From the NCBI GenBank assembly GCA_003856375.1, contig CP034120.1:992001-1056000 (forward strand): a stretch of DNA of 64,000 bases, read 5' to 3'. Made by a program: the position numbers and the translations under genes. This DNA comes from Glaciecola amylolytica (lineage in GTDB: Bacteria > Bacteroidota > Bacteroidia > Flavobacteriales_D > Crocinitomicaceae). The notes beneath the pieces are model-generated. The model saw only the letters and a program-made list of their open reading frames with translations. It was not told the origin of the DNA and made no database searches. This document shows positions 1 through 9,733 of the stretch, piece after piece; the first letter of the stretch is position 1, and each line of letters starts with the position of its first letter.

Positions 1-1
1 C

Positions 2-433
2 ATCGGGGTGCGCTCCTACATGGTATTTATGGCGGGAAATGGTCCTTACATCAACATGCCGGCAAACAATACCGATCCGAATTCAACCGGAACAAGAGGA
101 ATTCCAGGATTCCGCTACAGAGGAGACAATTATGTTTCGGCAGAAGTGGAATACAGAAGACATATCTGGAAATTTATCAATGGAGTCGTTTTTGTCAATG
201 CCCATTCACTGAGCGAAAAGAAAGAATACCTGATGGCGATGGGAGAACCATTAAAATACGACGGTAAATTTCGCTTTGTAAATCCGGGTTACGGACTTGG
301 TTTGCGTTTTATTCTGAGTGAAAAATCGAGAACTACATTGAGTTTTGATTATGCCTGGAACAAATACAGTTTCACAACCAGTAAGGATTCCAAACGAGGC
401 GAATTTTACATGAGTATGAATGCGGCTTTCTAA
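2..433 (+). CDS. C-terminal end of a BamA/TamA-like outer-membrane barrel protein (5' partial)
   Basis: The reading frame is open from the first bases of the window, so this is the C-terminal 143 or so residues of a longer protein. The GTG at position 8 is an internal codon. The sequence has the pattern of the last strands of a D15/Omp85-type barrel: a G-F-R-Y-R-G segment, a V-E-Y-R strand followed by W-K-F-I-N-G-V-V-F-V-N-A, alternating polar and hydrophobic strands, and a terminal phenylalanine, which is typical of outer-membrane barrels. Such proteins insert other outer-membrane proteins or export cargo. The family is recognised from the strand pattern only, and the POTRA or passenger part lies outside the window. 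Confidence 0.6.
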   Translation: MGVRSYMVFMAGNGPYINMPANNTDPNSTGTRGIPGFRYRGDNYVSAEVEYRRHIWKFINGVVFVNAHSLSEKKEYLMAMGEPLKYDGKFRFVNPGYGLGLRFILSEKSRTTLSFDYAWNKYSFTTSKDSKRGEFYMSMNAAF

Positions 434-669
434 GTTTATTTCTCTTTTTTCAGCACAGACAAAATGAGCTTCCTTTGTTTCGGATGAATATTTTTTTGAT
501 CCGTAAAAATTATCCTGAATCGACCTATTTTGCTTACTTCATGAGAGTTACAAGCCGGATAAATTTCTGTAAAAGCGGATAAATAATTTAAAATTCGCTT
601 GTTATTTTAACTTTTAATAATAATTTCATCACCGAAAGCCGAAATAACTTTTTGTAACACACTATTCAC

Positions 670-1890
670 ATGACTCAGCAAGCGTTGACATTAATTGCGT
701 CATTCGACGACCGGTATACTGACCATTTAAGGACGGTTCTATCAGAAAACAAGGAAGCATGCAAAGAGGCACTACGAACATTAGGAACCATCCACTATGC
801 CAGATGGGTCATTGTCGATAGTGTTACCATTGGTCAGGAAGTACTTCCGATGCAGCTCGTTTTCTCTTCTAATTTTGATGGCGATATAGACACTCATCTG
901 AACGATCTGGCGGTAAAACTTGCGCCATTGCTGGATATTCTTTACGAACACGCAACCGGATATTCCCCCGAAAACAGGTTGGCATTTCTCACTCAGTCGC
1001 GGTTGAAAGAAGCCGCATTCTATCGGGGAGCACCCGGCAGAACTTTGTCTGTAATCGCTGCGGAAAAAGAGTTGCACCAATCATTGCGGAATCTGATCAG
1101 AGGAAAAGACTGGAAGGGGATGAGTGCACAGGAAATCCATCAGTCTTTGCAGCATTCGATCTTTTCAAAACCGGAATTTTCCTGGGCGAAATCGCGGATC
1201 AAAACTCCGAAAATCAACATTTTGGGAGTGATCTTTGCCGGGATAATCCTGATCGTTTTGCTCCCGGTAATTCTTCTTTGGGCAGTTTATATTCAGATCT
1301 TCCACGAACGAACAGATAAGCCGCTGGGTTTGACACCCAATCAATTGGCCGACGGACCGCTGAGGAAAATGGAAAAGGACGAGGATTTTTTCTATCAAAA
1401 CCAATTCTCACAGGTCATCAATATGAAACCCGGAAAAGCGCGGTTAATCACCGTAAATGGGTTCTACCTGTTTGCCCGTGTACTTATAAAGTTCTTGTTT
1501 GTGAAAGGTAAATTGATGGGAATTCCGACGATTCACTTTGCACGCTGGGTACAGATCAACGACAAGAAACGAATGCTCTTTTTCAGCAACTTTGACGGAA
1601 GCTGGACCCAATATCTGGGCGATTTCATTGACAAGTCGGGCTGGGGACTTACCGGAATTTTCAGCAATACGAAAGGTTTCCCCAAGGCGTTTATGCTGAT
1701 TACAAAAGGAGCTTACAACGAACGTCAGTTTTTAGCGTGGGCGAGATATACTCAGATTCAAACACAGATCTGGTATGCCGCTGATACCTTGCAATCGATC
1801 AAAAACATCAACAACAATACAATTGTTCGCAATCAACTCAGTAAAAAGCTAAGCGAACGCAGGGCAAAACAGTTTTTAGCCCGAATCTGA
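670..1890 (+). CDS. Membrane-anchored protein with a duplicated unknown domain, first gene of the DyP/P450 cluster
   Basis: A 406-residue protein of unknown function. It holds two related segments: I-H-Y-A-R-W-V followed by F-S-S-N-F-D-G (residues about 41-72) and I-H-F-A-R-W-V followed by F-F-S-N-F-D-G-S (about 287-312). The N- and C-terminal halves are therefore a duplication. Between them, at about 183-210, lies a strong hydrophobic membrane segment. The start is the ATG at 670; no better one is seen. It lies 41 nt before the DyP peroxidase and is probably cotranscribed with it, the P450 fusion and the ABA4-like gene. The R-W-V and S-N-F-D-G motifs suggest a conserved ligand or catalytic site, but I cannot name a reaction. 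Confidence 0.8.
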   Translation: MTQQALTLIASFDDRYTDHLRTVLSENKEACKEALRTLGTIHYARWVIVDSVTIGQEVLPMQLVFSSNFDGDIDTHLNDLAVKLAPLLDILYEHATGYSPENRLAFLTQSRLKEAAFYRGAPGRTLSVIAAEKELHQSLRNLIRGKDWKGMSAQEIHQSLQHSIFSKPEFSWAKSRIKTPKINILGVIFAGIILIVLLPVILLWAVYIQIFHERTDKPLGLTPNQLADGPLRKMEKDEDFFYQNQFSQVINMKPGKARLITVNGFYLFARVLIKFLFVKGKLMGIPTIHFARWVQINDKKRMLFFSNFDGSWTQYLGDFIDKSGWGLTGIFSNTKGFPKAFMLITKGAYNERQFLAWARYTQIQTQIWYAADTLQSIKNINNNTIVRNQLSKKLSERRAKQFLARI

Positions 1891-1931
1891 CCACACAACA
1901 AAAACAAAACCTCACGAATTCACTGATATAA

Positions 1932-3368
1932 ATGGAAACAATAGAAAAGCAAGACATACAAGGATTCCTTCTAAAAGGTTATGGAAAAATGCGGGCCACA
2001 CGCCAATATTTGCTGACCATGACAGATCCGACTCTCGCTAAGGAATGGTTGAGTAAAATCAGCAATACGATTTCTGATGGAAATCACAATCCGCAAACAA
2101 CCTGCCTCAACCTGGCAATTACAGCCAACGGATTGAGAACACTGGGACTTTACGAAGAAAATCTTCATGGTTTCTCCAGAGAATTCAGAGAAGGAATAGA
2201 TACTGACCATCGCAACCGCCTGCTCGGAGATTTGGGAAGCAGCAGTCCTCAAAACTGGGAATTTGGTGCCAACTCGGAGAATTCGAAAGACAAGGCTCTG
2301 GCAGATACGAATATTCACGTGATGCTGATGGTTTTTGCAAAAAATGAGGCCACACTTCAGGAATATTGTCAGGAAATAGAACCGGTTCTTTCCGCACATA
2401 AACTACAGATTCTGATGCCACTGGACGGATGTTTGCTGAAAGACAATAAGGTTCATTTGGGCTTTCTTGACGGGGTCGGACAGCCGGCAATTGAAGGAAT
2501 TCACTCAGGCAGCAACCCGGAAAATACTGTTGCCACCGGAGAATTTCTGATGGGTTATAAAAACGAATACGGCGTATATCCGGACACACCTTTCATCGTA
2601 AAAGAGCAAGGAGATCTGCATTTGCTTTCACTGGATGCAGCCGGCTCCGGTAAAAGAGATTTGGGACACAATTGTACTTATCTGGTGTACCGGAAAATGG
2701 AAGAACGTGTGGATGTTTTCTGGAAACTGATGAATGAAAACACGAAAAATGAGGACGGAAGTCTGAATGAAACCGAAAGTATCAAACTGGCTTCCAAAAT
2801 GGTTGGCCGCTGGCCAAACGGTGCACCTTTGGTCAACTATCCGGATAAAGAACCTGAAGGATTGAATACAGAAGATAACTTTGGTTATCATGCAACGGAT
2901 ACAGCAGGTCAAAAATGCCCTTTCGGAGCTCATATCCGCCGCAATAATCCGCGAGATTCCTTTGAAGGAAATACGGCAAGCAGATCCTTGAAATTAACGA
3001 AAAAGCACCGGATCATTCGCCGGGGGAGAAGTTATGGTGAACCGTTGGTAGGAACACCAACGCATCATACGGCTGAAGGTGAAATCGGATTGCACTTTAT
3101 GTGTTTCAATGCGGATATTGCCGGACAGTTTGAGTTTATTCAACATACCTGGGCCAATTATCCGCGGTTCGAAAACCTTTACAACGATCCCGATCCGATT
3201 ATCGGAACTCTTGATATTGCCGATGAAACGCTCATTCAGAATTTTACAATTCAAGGAGAACCGGTAAATAAGTGTATCGAAAATCTACAGCAGTTTGTGA
3301 CGATTAAAGGTGGTGCGTACTTCTTTTTTCCATCCATTTCTGCGATCAAATATTTTTCAACGCTTTAG
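1932..3368 (+). CDS. DyP-type (dye-decolorizing) heme peroxidase
   Basis: The 478-residue product carries the DyP signature GxxDG (G177-F-L-D180-G181), whose Asp is the acid-base catalyst. H334, in the stretch C-P-F-G-A-H-I-R-R, is the likely proximal heme ligand, followed by N-P-R-D. DyP enzymes use hydrogen peroxide to oxidise dyes, phenols, carotenoids and other bulky substrates. No signal peptide is visible, so the protein is probably cytoplasmic or bound to a membrane partner. It is the second gene of a four-gene plus-strand set, 41 nt after the duplicated-domain protein and 55 nt before the P450 fusion. The family call is firm; the substrate is unknown. Confidence 0.9.
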   Translation: METIEKQDIQGFLLKGYGKMRATRQYLLTMTDPTLAKEWLSKISNTISDGNHNPQTTCLNLAITANGLRTLGLYEENLHGFSREFREGIDTDHRNRLLGDLGSSSPQNWEFGANSENSKDKALADTNIHVMLMVFAKNEATLQEYCQEIEPVLSAHKLQILMPLDGCLLKDNKVHLGFLDGVGQPAIEGIHSGSNPENTVATGEFLMGYKNEYGVYPDTPFIVKEQGDLHLLSLDAAGSGKRDLGHNCTYLVYRKMEERVDVFWKLMNENTKNEDGSLNETESIKLASKMVGRWPNGAPLVNYPDKEPEGLNTEDNFGYHATDTAGQKCPFGAHIRRNNPRDSFEGNTASRSLKLTKKHRIIRRGRSYGEPLVGTPTHHTAEGEIGLHFMCFNADIAGQFEFIQHTWANYPRFENLYNDPDPIIGTLDIADETLIQNFTIQGEPVNKCIENLQQFVTIKGGAYFFFPSISAIKYFSTL

Positions 3369-3423
3369 TCTGTAACGACTTCCAAAAACAACTCCTACTA
3401 TTTATTAAGCAAAACACCGTATT

Positions 3424-5517
3424 ATGGCTATTCTAGATAATGAGCTTAACACAATTAATTTCGTAAAGCATTTTTCCTACTCCAAGGCAGCTCCTAAACT
3501 GGTGAGTAACGGAATAGGAACCGCTGATGAAATTGCCCGATGGGTATTGGACAGAAATGCCATTTTGTATAAAGACGCTTTGCATGCTCCGGTCATTAGT
3601 CAATCAAAAATCCACAAAGTGACAAGAAGAGGCGAAAGCAACGGCCCGGCGCTTCAGATGACAGATGCACTGATTTATTCAACAGACAGCATTATCTCTT
3701 TCTGGGAAGAGCGCTGCTTGCCGAAAAACCGCTTATTACCTGCAGAAATACAGGCGAAAGAGGAAGTTCTGGATCTTTATCACTTGTTTACCGGTCCTTT
3801 TTTCAAGGATAAGGTCACCAAGTATGAATATGCGCAATTATTGACAACAAAGAAAATGGCCAAAACTATTTTCAAAGAACGGATTTCTTTTCTTGAATCA
3901 CTTCGGGTAACGCTGACGTATCCTTTTATCAAACGGGCAATCATCAAAAAATACAATTTACACGAAGGCACTAATGAGGATTACCTTTCTGCAATAACTA
4001 CCGTGTTTAATCAGGTGGATGATTTGCTGAAAGATGGCAGAAGGTATTTAACGGGAGATGAGTTTACACTTGCTGATCTGGCGTTTGTTGCTTGTGCTGC
4101 ACCGATGATTCTTCCGGTGGAATTTGGAGGAGTTTTACCTACGATCAGCCAGATTCCGGACAGTTACAGAAAAGCAGTTTATAACTTCAGGGCTTCGGCT
4201 GCCGGCCAATTTGTACTGCGGATTTACCAGGAAGACAGACCTGTAATGCTTCCGCAAAGCGAGTTGCCGGCAGAACCTAATTTTCTGGGAAAGCTCATAA
4301 AACGAATCATGATCAGTCTTGGAAAGAAAAAGTACAAGCTGTTCTATTTCCTGCAGAAAAGATTTCCGGTACTTCGCTTGCCATTCGTGAAATTGGCAAC
4401 AGTCAATCGCAATGATCTTCTGGTGGAAATGATGACGCGCGATCTGGATTTTACGATCGAAGAAATCAATTCAAAAAAAATGTCGGACCAAAAAGGAGCT
4501 TTTTTTCTGGGAATGGATCGCAACAATCCTCAATTTGACCGCGAGCGCGACTTTGTGCGAAAAGCAACCCGGAAAGATGATCTGGAATTGATTCGAAGCT
4601 TTATCCGCAGTTCTTCGGATGAAATTCTGCGCCACTCAATGAAATACGGAAAAGTGGACGTAGCGAACAGCTATTGCAAAGTGATTCTGGTCAGATTGAT
4701 CGACCATTATTTTGGAGTTTCTGCACCCACTGAAACCATGATGAAAATGTGGTTGAGAGATTTGTTTTACGATTTGTTCCTGAATTTCACGAACAACAAA
4801 ATCAAACATCAGGAGGCATTAACAGCTGCAAATGAACGTAAAAACTGCTTGCTGGAAATCATCAAAGACAGAAAACAGGATTTGAAAGACGGAAAAACAC
4901 TCGATGACAACCTGTTTAACCGCTTGATCATCATGCAGCAGGAACCAGGGAATGAATGGGTAGATGACGATTGTTTGCAGCGCAATATCGGAGGATTAAT
5001 TACCGGAATTCTGGAAACAACCAATAAATCAGTCATCTTGATTCTGGATGAGTTGTTTAACCGCAAAGACAGTTTGAAAGATGCCATTGAAGTGGCAAAA
5101 GCGGAAGACATGAACAAAATGTACGGGTATGTTTGCGAAGCATTGCGTTTTAATCCGGCTCAACCGGGAGTGATTCGATTCAATGAGAACGAGCAGTTAT
5201 TATCCGGAAAAGGAACAAAAAATTACCGGATCAAGCCCAAGAGAAAAGTTTTCGCGCTCACGGCAGCAGCGATGTTTGACCCGGCAGCTTTTCCAAATCC
5301 GAAACAATTCATCGGAGATCGGAATGCTACTTACATGAACTACGGTTTTGCCTTGCATGAGTGCTACGGTAAATATATCAATGCGGTAACCCTGTCTGAA
5401 TTTACGGCGGCGATCCTAAGGCTCAAAAATGTACGAAGAGCTCCGGGACGCGTGGGAAGAGGAACGGGAATCACCATTGAATCGTTTCCCAATAATTTCG
5501 TCGTGGAATTCGATTAA
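3424..5517 (+). CDS. GST-C-like domain fused to a cytochrome P450-like domain
   Basis: A 697-residue protein that looks like a fusion. The N-terminal 260 residues contain Y-L-T-G-D-E-F-T-L-A-D-L (about 208-219), a typical helix of the glutathione S-transferase C-terminal domain. From about residue 330 onward it has P450 landmarks: an I-helix-like G-I-L-E531-T532-T, a K-helix E572-A-L-R575 (ExxR) and a heme-thiolate loop N-Y-G-F-A-L-H-E-C647-Y-G-K. The loop departs from the usual FxxGxxxCxG in detail but keeps the Cys and the following Gly. It follows the DyP peroxidase by 55 nt. A peroxide-shunt or fatty-acid/isoprenoid oxidising P450 would fit the neighbourhood, but the substrate is inference. 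Confidence 0.8.
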   Translation: MAILDNELNTINFVKHFSYSKAAPKLVSNGIGTADEIARWVLDRNAILYKDALHAPVISQSKIHKVTRRGESNGPALQMTDALIYSTDSIISFWEERCLPKNRLLPAEIQAKEEVLDLYHLFTGPFFKDKVTKYEYAQLLTTKKMAKTIFKERISFLESLRVTLTYPFIKRAIIKKYNLHEGTNEDYLSAITTVFNQVDDLLKDGRRYLTGDEFTLADLAFVACAAPMILPVEFGGVLPTISQIPDSYRKAVYNFRASAAGQFVLRIYQEDRPVMLPQSELPAEPNFLGKLIKRIMISLGKKKYKLFYFLQKRFPVLRLPFVKLATVNRNDLLVEMMTRDLDFTIEEINSKKMSDQKGAFFLGMDRNNPQFDRERDFVRKATRKDDLELIRSFIRSSSDEILRHSMKYGKVDVANSYCKVILVRLIDHYFGVSAPTETMMKMWLRDLFYDLFLNFTNNKIKHQEALTAANERKNCLLEIIKDRKQDLKDGKTLDDNLFNRLIIMQQEPGNEWVDDDCLQRNIGGLITGILETTNKSVILILDELFNRKDSLKDAIEVAKAEDMNKMYGYVCEALRFNPAQPGVIRFNENEQLLSGKGTKNYRIKPKRKVFALTAAAMFDPAAFPNPKQFIGDRNATYMNYGFALHECYGKYINAVTLSEFTAAILRLKNVRRAPGRVGRGTGITIESFPNNFVVEFD

Positions 5518-5550
5518 ACAGAGTATCAACATTTTCTAAAAAAAGAAATT

Positions 5551-5985
5551 ATGAAACCAGAACAAATTTTCATGCTTATTAACTGTATCTCAGGCGCAGC
5601 ATGGTTTTGCATCATCGTATTAAGCCGTTTCTGGAAACGCAGCGATTTCTTTGTATCCGGAATCCTTGTCGTGATGATTTCACTCATCTATACCTGGCTG
5701 AATTTTGCTTATATCGGCGAGTCGGGAGGGCCAAAGGGCTTTTTAAGTTATGACGGTGTTGCGACTATTTTCCGCAATCCGTATTTGATTGATGCCGCAT
5801 GGGCACATATCATTGCCTTTGATATTCTGGTGGGTTTATGGATAAAGAACAATGCAGTCAAAAACAATATTCCTTACTGGATGGTTGTACCTGTTTTATT
5901 AGTAACAATCATGTTTGCCCCGCTTGGATACGTCATCTACCTTTTGCTTCGTTTGATCAGAACAAAAGGAACGGTTCAGGAGTGA
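5551..5985 (+). CDS. ABA4-like (DUF4281) integral membrane protein
   Basis: A 144-residue protein with about four hydrophobic helices. The segment D-A-A-W-A-H-I-I-A-F-D-I-L-V-G-L-W-I matches the conserved core of the ABA4-like family, named after the plant protein needed for neoxanthin synthesis. In bacteria these are small membrane proteins of unknown reaction. It starts 33 nt after the P450 gene and ends just before a strong terminator, so it is the last gene of the oxidative cluster. Its presence hints that the substrate is a membrane lipid or carotenoid-like compound; this is inference from the family name and context only. Confidence 0.75.
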   Translation: MKPEQIFMLINCISGAAWFCIIVLSRFWKRSDFFVSGILVVMISLIYTWLNFAYIGESGGPKGFLSYDGVATIFRNPYLIDAAWAHIIAFDILVGLWIKNNAVKNNIPYWMVVPVLLVTIMFAPLGYVIYLLLRLIRTKGTVQE

Positions 5986-5997
5986 AAATGAAGACAT

Positions 5998-6037
5998 AAA
6001 AAAAGAGCATTTGATACAAGTCCAATGCTCTTTTTTC
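5998..6037. terminator. Bidirectional rho-independent terminator
   Basis: A perfect 9-bp stem (aagagcatt at 6003-6011, aatgctctt at 6024-6032) with a 12-nt loop is flanked by A-rich sequence on the left and a T run on the right. It separates the plus-strand oxidative cluster from the convergent copper genes and could serve both. Confidence 0.85.
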
Positions 6038-6063
6038 ATTTATAAACTGTTGGAATAATGTGA

Positions 6064-6279
6064 CTATTCCTTGATTCGTTCGATCTGGAATCCGGCTTGT
6101 TTGACTTTTTCTTCCACTTCTTCTGCCGTCATTTTATCCGAATTAACCGTAAGGATTTTGGCAGGAGTGAAAATGTCTACGTTCCATTCTTGCGGAGTAA
6201 GCTGTTCATTCAGGAACGGTGTCACTTTTTCAAGACATCCTGAACATTTGATTGTTGTTTTAAACTGGAGTGTTTCCAT
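6064..6279 (-). CDS. CopZ-like heavy-metal-associated (HMA) domain protein
   Basis: A 71-residue single-domain protein with a metal-binding C-S-G-C motif near residues 13-16 and the beta-alpha-beta-beta-alpha-beta layout of HMA domains. Such proteins chaperone Cu(I), handing it to P-type ATPases. It lies 91 nt downstream of copA on the same strand and is the last gene of the module HMA-AraC regulator, CopA, HMA chaperone. The conserved Met before the first Cys (usually M-x-C) is replaced here (I-K-C), a common variation. Confidence 0.88.
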   Translation of the reverse strand: METLQFKTTIKCSGCLEKVTPFLNEQLTPQEWNVDIFTPAKILTVNSDKMTAEEVEEKVKQAGFQIERIKE

Positions 6280-6370
6280 GATTTATATTGTTTAATGATG
6301 ATGAATAAGACAAAGGTTGTTCATTTTGATGCACCTTCGCTTATAGTATTTTCTGAACGATTTATGACTT

Positions 6371-8800
6371 TTACTGCTTGTTTAACTTTCTGAATTTTAA
6401 CAGCAAACTATTACTTACGACGCTTAATGAGCTCAAAGTCATGGCAGCGCCTGCAATCATCGGATTGAGCAAAAACCCGTTAACAGGATACAGCGCTCCG
6501 GCAGCTATCGGAATACCGATGATATTATAGATAAAAGCCCAGAAGAGGTTCTGTTTGATCGCTGAAACTGTTTGTTTTGACAATTGGAATGCAACCGGGA
6601 TTTTGGTCAGATCGGAAGAAATAATGACCATTCTGGCAACGTCCATTGCAATATCACTTCCTTTTCCCATAGCAATGCTGACATCTGCCTGCGTGAGTGC
6701 GTTGCTGTCGTTGATTCCGTCTCCGACCATCGCCACAACTTTACCTTCTGCCTGCAGCTGTTTCACAAATGCCGATTTATCTGCCGGAAGCACTTCTGCT
6801 TTGTAATGGTCGATACCCGCTTTCTGTGCGATAGCTTTAGCTGTTTGACTGTTATCTCCGGTTAACATATAAACTTCAATCCCGGATTGTTTCAATTGCC
6901 GGACAGCCTCTATGGAACTTTCCTTGATTTCGTCTGAAATGGCAACGACTGCAAGTCCTTGCTCATTATCTGAAAAGAAAATGACCGTCTTCGCTTCTGC
7001 CAGCCATGCATTCGCTGTTGCCAGCAATTCCTCTGCGATAGGAATGCGGTTCTGCTCCAGCAAAGCTTTATTTCCTACAAAGTAAGTTTTGCCATTTACT
7101 TCTGCTTTCGCCCCGAATCCGGTAATGCTTTCAAAGTGATGAACGGGAAGTGTCTCACTTTGAGCCAGGTGTTTGATCACTGATTCAGCCAAAGGGTGCT
7201 CGGATTGTTTTTCAATATTGTACAATACAGATTGTAAGGATGCGTCATTGTTCAGCCATTGAATGCCCGTTACGGTTGGTTTACCTTCTGTAATCGTACC
7301 TGTTTTATCAAGCACTACTGCGTTCACTTTTCGTCCAAGTTCAAGGCTTTCGGCATCTTTGATCAGAATTCCGTTTTCGGCTCCTTTTCCTACGCCAACC
7401 ATTATTGCTGTAGGGGTTGCGAGCCCAAGAGCACAAGGACAAGCGATCACGAGTACAGTTACAAGAGAAAGAATACCTTGCGACCAGCCGTTTTCTGCTC
7501 CCAGTGTTACCCAAAGAATCAGAGTCAGGATGGAAATACCGAGTACGATAGGAACGAAAATTCCTGCAATTTTGTCAACGAGTTTCTGAACAGGGGCTTT
7601 ACTTCCCTGAGCGTCCTGAACCATTTTAATGATCTGACCGAGCATCGTTGCATCACCCACTTTTTCGGTTTTGAAATGAAAACTTCCTTTCTGATTAATC
7701 GTTCCGGCAAAAACTTCGGAACCTTCGGTTTTTTCCACTGCCAAAGGTTCACCGCTCAGCATACTTTCATCCACGAACGATTTTCCTGAAATGACTTTCC
7801 CGTCCACAGCGATCTTTTCACCCGGTTTTACAACAATGGTATCGCCGATAGTGACTTTTACAATCGGAATTTCTTCCGATTCGCCATTGGCATTCAGGAT
7901 TGTTACCGTTTTCGGTTGAAGCCCGATCAGCTTTTTCAAGGCTGAGGAAGTATTGCCTTTTGCTTTTTCCTCGAGCAGTTTTCCAAGTAAGATAAACGCA
8001 ATCACGACTGTTGCAGCTTCAAAATAGACATGTGCATGCAGCCCTTTGCTATGCCAGAATTCCATGAATAAGGTATTGAAAACACTGAACAGGTATGCAA
8101 TCCCTGTACTCAAAGCAACGAGCGTGTCCATATTTGCCGAACGGTGTTTTGCCTGTTTCCAGGCGTTGATAAAGAAATCTTTACCAAGCCAGACAATCAC
8201 GGGTGTTGAAAGTATCCACATGATGTAATTCGCATAAGGCATATCCATAAAGAACATTCCGATGGTCACAACCGGTATGGACAACAGGATTGCGCCAAGC
8301 GTTTTCATTTTCAGCTTGCGGAACTTTTGGTTATGCAGTTCTTCCAGCGTATCATTTGCAGATTCCGTTTCATCGATCATCAGATCGTAACCAATCGAAC
8401 GGATTGCTTTTTGCAATTCTTTTGGATTTGTGATCGTAGGAATGTATTCGACAGACGCCACGTTGTTGGCATAATTTACCGATACTCCGGTAACACCTTT
8501 GGTGCTTTCAAGAATTGTTTGAGCACTGATTGCACAAGACGCACAAGTCATGTTCAACACCGGAAAATTCTTTTTCACGGTTGTCACACCATAACCCAGG
8601 TCACGGATAGCCTTCACGGCGTTTGGTAAAATATTAAACGCTTTTGTTTCGTTGATGATCGCACGATTGTTGTTCAGCTCAACCTTATGTGTTGTAACAC
8701 CTTCCAGTTCTTTCAATCCCTTGTCAACGATCATTGCACAATGCTCGCTCTCAACTCCTTCGAGTGGGATGTAAAGCAATTCACGGTCTGTTGTTTCCAT
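6371..8800 (-). CDS. copA: Copper-translocating P1B-type ATPase
   Basis: An 809-residue copper-exporting ATPase counted from the ATG at 8800; the frame extends seven codons to a TTG at 8821, which I judge less likely. Two N-terminal HMA domains are present. The first is degenerate, keeping only one Cys (E-H-C-A-M), while the second has M-T-C-A-S-C (C86, C89). Further on come the membrane metal site C-P-C (about residue 453), the phosphorylation motif D-K-T-G-T (about 497) and the hinge G-D-G-I-N-D. The enzyme pumps Cu(I) out of the cytoplasm. It lies between an HMA-AraC regulator upstream and a CopZ-like gene downstream, so copper induction of the whole unit is likely. Confidence 0.95.
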   Translation of the reverse strand: METTDRELLYIPLEGVESEHCAMIVDKGLKELEGVTTHKVELNNNRAIINETKAFNILPNAVKAIRDLGYGVTTVKKNFPVLNMTCASCAISAQTILESTKGVTGVSVNYANNVASVEYIPTITNPKELQKAIRSIGYDLMIDETESANDTLEELHNQKFRKLKMKTLGAILLSIPVVTIGMFFMDMPYANYIMWILSTPVIVWLGKDFFINAWKQAKHRSANMDTLVALSTGIAYLFSVFNTLFMEFWHSKGLHAHVYFEAATVVIAFILLGKLLEEKAKGNTSSALKKLIGLQPKTVTILNANGESEEIPIVKVTIGDTIVVKPGEKIAVDGKVISGKSFVDESMLSGEPLAVEKTEGSEVFAGTINQKGSFHFKTEKVGDATMLGQIIKMVQDAQGSKAPVQKLVDKIAGIFVPIVLGISILTLILWVTLGAENGWSQGILSLVTVLVIACPCALGLATPTAIMVGVGKGAENGILIKDAESLELGRKVNAVVLDKTGTITEGKPTVTGIQWLNNDASLQSVLYNIEKQSEHPLAESVIKHLAQSETLPVHHFESITGFGAKAEVNGKTYFVGNKALLEQNRIPIAEELLATANAWLAEAKTVIFFSDNEQGLAVVAISDEIKESSIEAVRQLKQSGIEVYMLTGDNSQTAKAIAQKAGIDHYKAEVLPADKSAFVKQLQAEGKVVAMVGDGINDSNALTQADVSIAMGKGSDIAMDVARMVIISSDLTKIPVAFQLSKQTVSAIKQNLFWAFIYNIIGIPIAAGALYPVNGFLLNPMIAGAAMTLSSLSVVSNSLLLKFRKLNKQ

Positions 8801-8878
8801 AATTTCTGTTTTATTATGCAAAGTTCAGCCAAAACCGTTGGGGATGCGTTATGATATTTTCGGATAGAGTTATAACTT

Positions 8879-9439
8879 TTACAAAAGATCAAGCGGTTTG
8901 CGTTTGGCTGCTTTTATGCTTTTGAAATGACTGGGTGTGAGTCCTACAACTTTCTTGAATTGTGTACTTAGGTAAGCTACGCTGCTATAACCCATTTGAT
9001 CGGCAATTTCACTGAGAGAAAGTTCATCGTATACAAGCAGTTCCTTCACACGTTCGATGCGCTGAGCAATGTAAAACTTCTCGATTGTTGTTCCTTCAAC
9101 CTCTGAAAACAGGTTGCTCAGGTATTTGTATTCCATTGGAATAGACTGCGTCAGGTAATCCGACATATTGATGTTCAGTTGTTCTTCGGAATGATGTACC
9201 AGTTCCACCACCAGGTTTTTGACCCGCTCAATCAGTCTGCTTTTTTTATCATCGATCAATTCGAAACCCAATTCACGAAAACGCGCAGCAATGCGCTCTT
9301 TGTCTTCATTGGTGAGTTCTTCTTTTAACTCTACTTCACCAAGTTCCACCGTAAGCGGCTGAAGTCCGAGTTGTTCAAGTTCGGATTTTACCACCATTTT
9401 GCAACGGTTGCAGACCATGTTTTTGATATAAATCTTCAT
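8879..9439 (-). CDS. HMA-domain/AraC-type transcriptional regulator
   Basis: A 186-residue protein that joins a short N-terminal HMA-like domain (C10-N-R-C13) to a C-terminal AraC helix-turn-helix region. The latter includes L-S-L-S-E-I-A-D-Q-M-G-Y-S-S-V-A-Y-L and the typical F-K-K-V-V-G-L-T-P-S-H-F. The metal-binding motif suggests direct sensing of copper or a related thiophilic metal. It is read in the same direction as copA, 78 nt upstream of its ATG, and is probably the first gene of the operon, controlling itself and the pump. The AraC region is near the minimal length of the DNA-binding domain. Confidence 0.88.
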   Translation of the reverse strand: MKIYIKNMVCNRCKMVVKSELEQLGLQPLTVELGEVELKEELTNEDKERIAARFRELGFELIDDKKSRLIERVKNLVVELVHHSEEQLNINMSDYLTQSIPMEYKYLSNLFSEVEGTTIEKFYIAQRIERVKELLVYDELSLSEIADQMGYSSVAYLSTQFKKVVGLTPSHFKSIKAAKRKPLDLL

Positions 9440-9733
9440 TTATTTAATAATCTCTTTCGTTTTTCTACAAGACACGGTATGGATGTTTTGACATGGAATT
9501 GAAGTTACGAATTAAAACAACAGTTCAGATTCATTGCTTGATAAATCTGGAATAAACCGTTTGCGGATAACTGATGACAAGCAATTTGTGCGGATGAATT
9601 TTCCATAATTGAATGCAAATTTAAGGATTTGCAGGCTCTTAGTGGAAAGAAAAAGGGGTAATGAATATATTCCGCTGAAGGTTCATGTTTATTGTTTCTT
9701 TAAATTAATTTTAGAAATCTATCAATCACAGAT

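Noticed and set aside
7259-7789. Long plus-strand frames within copA
   Set aside because: They are antisense shadows of a conserved ATPase and have no recognisable features.
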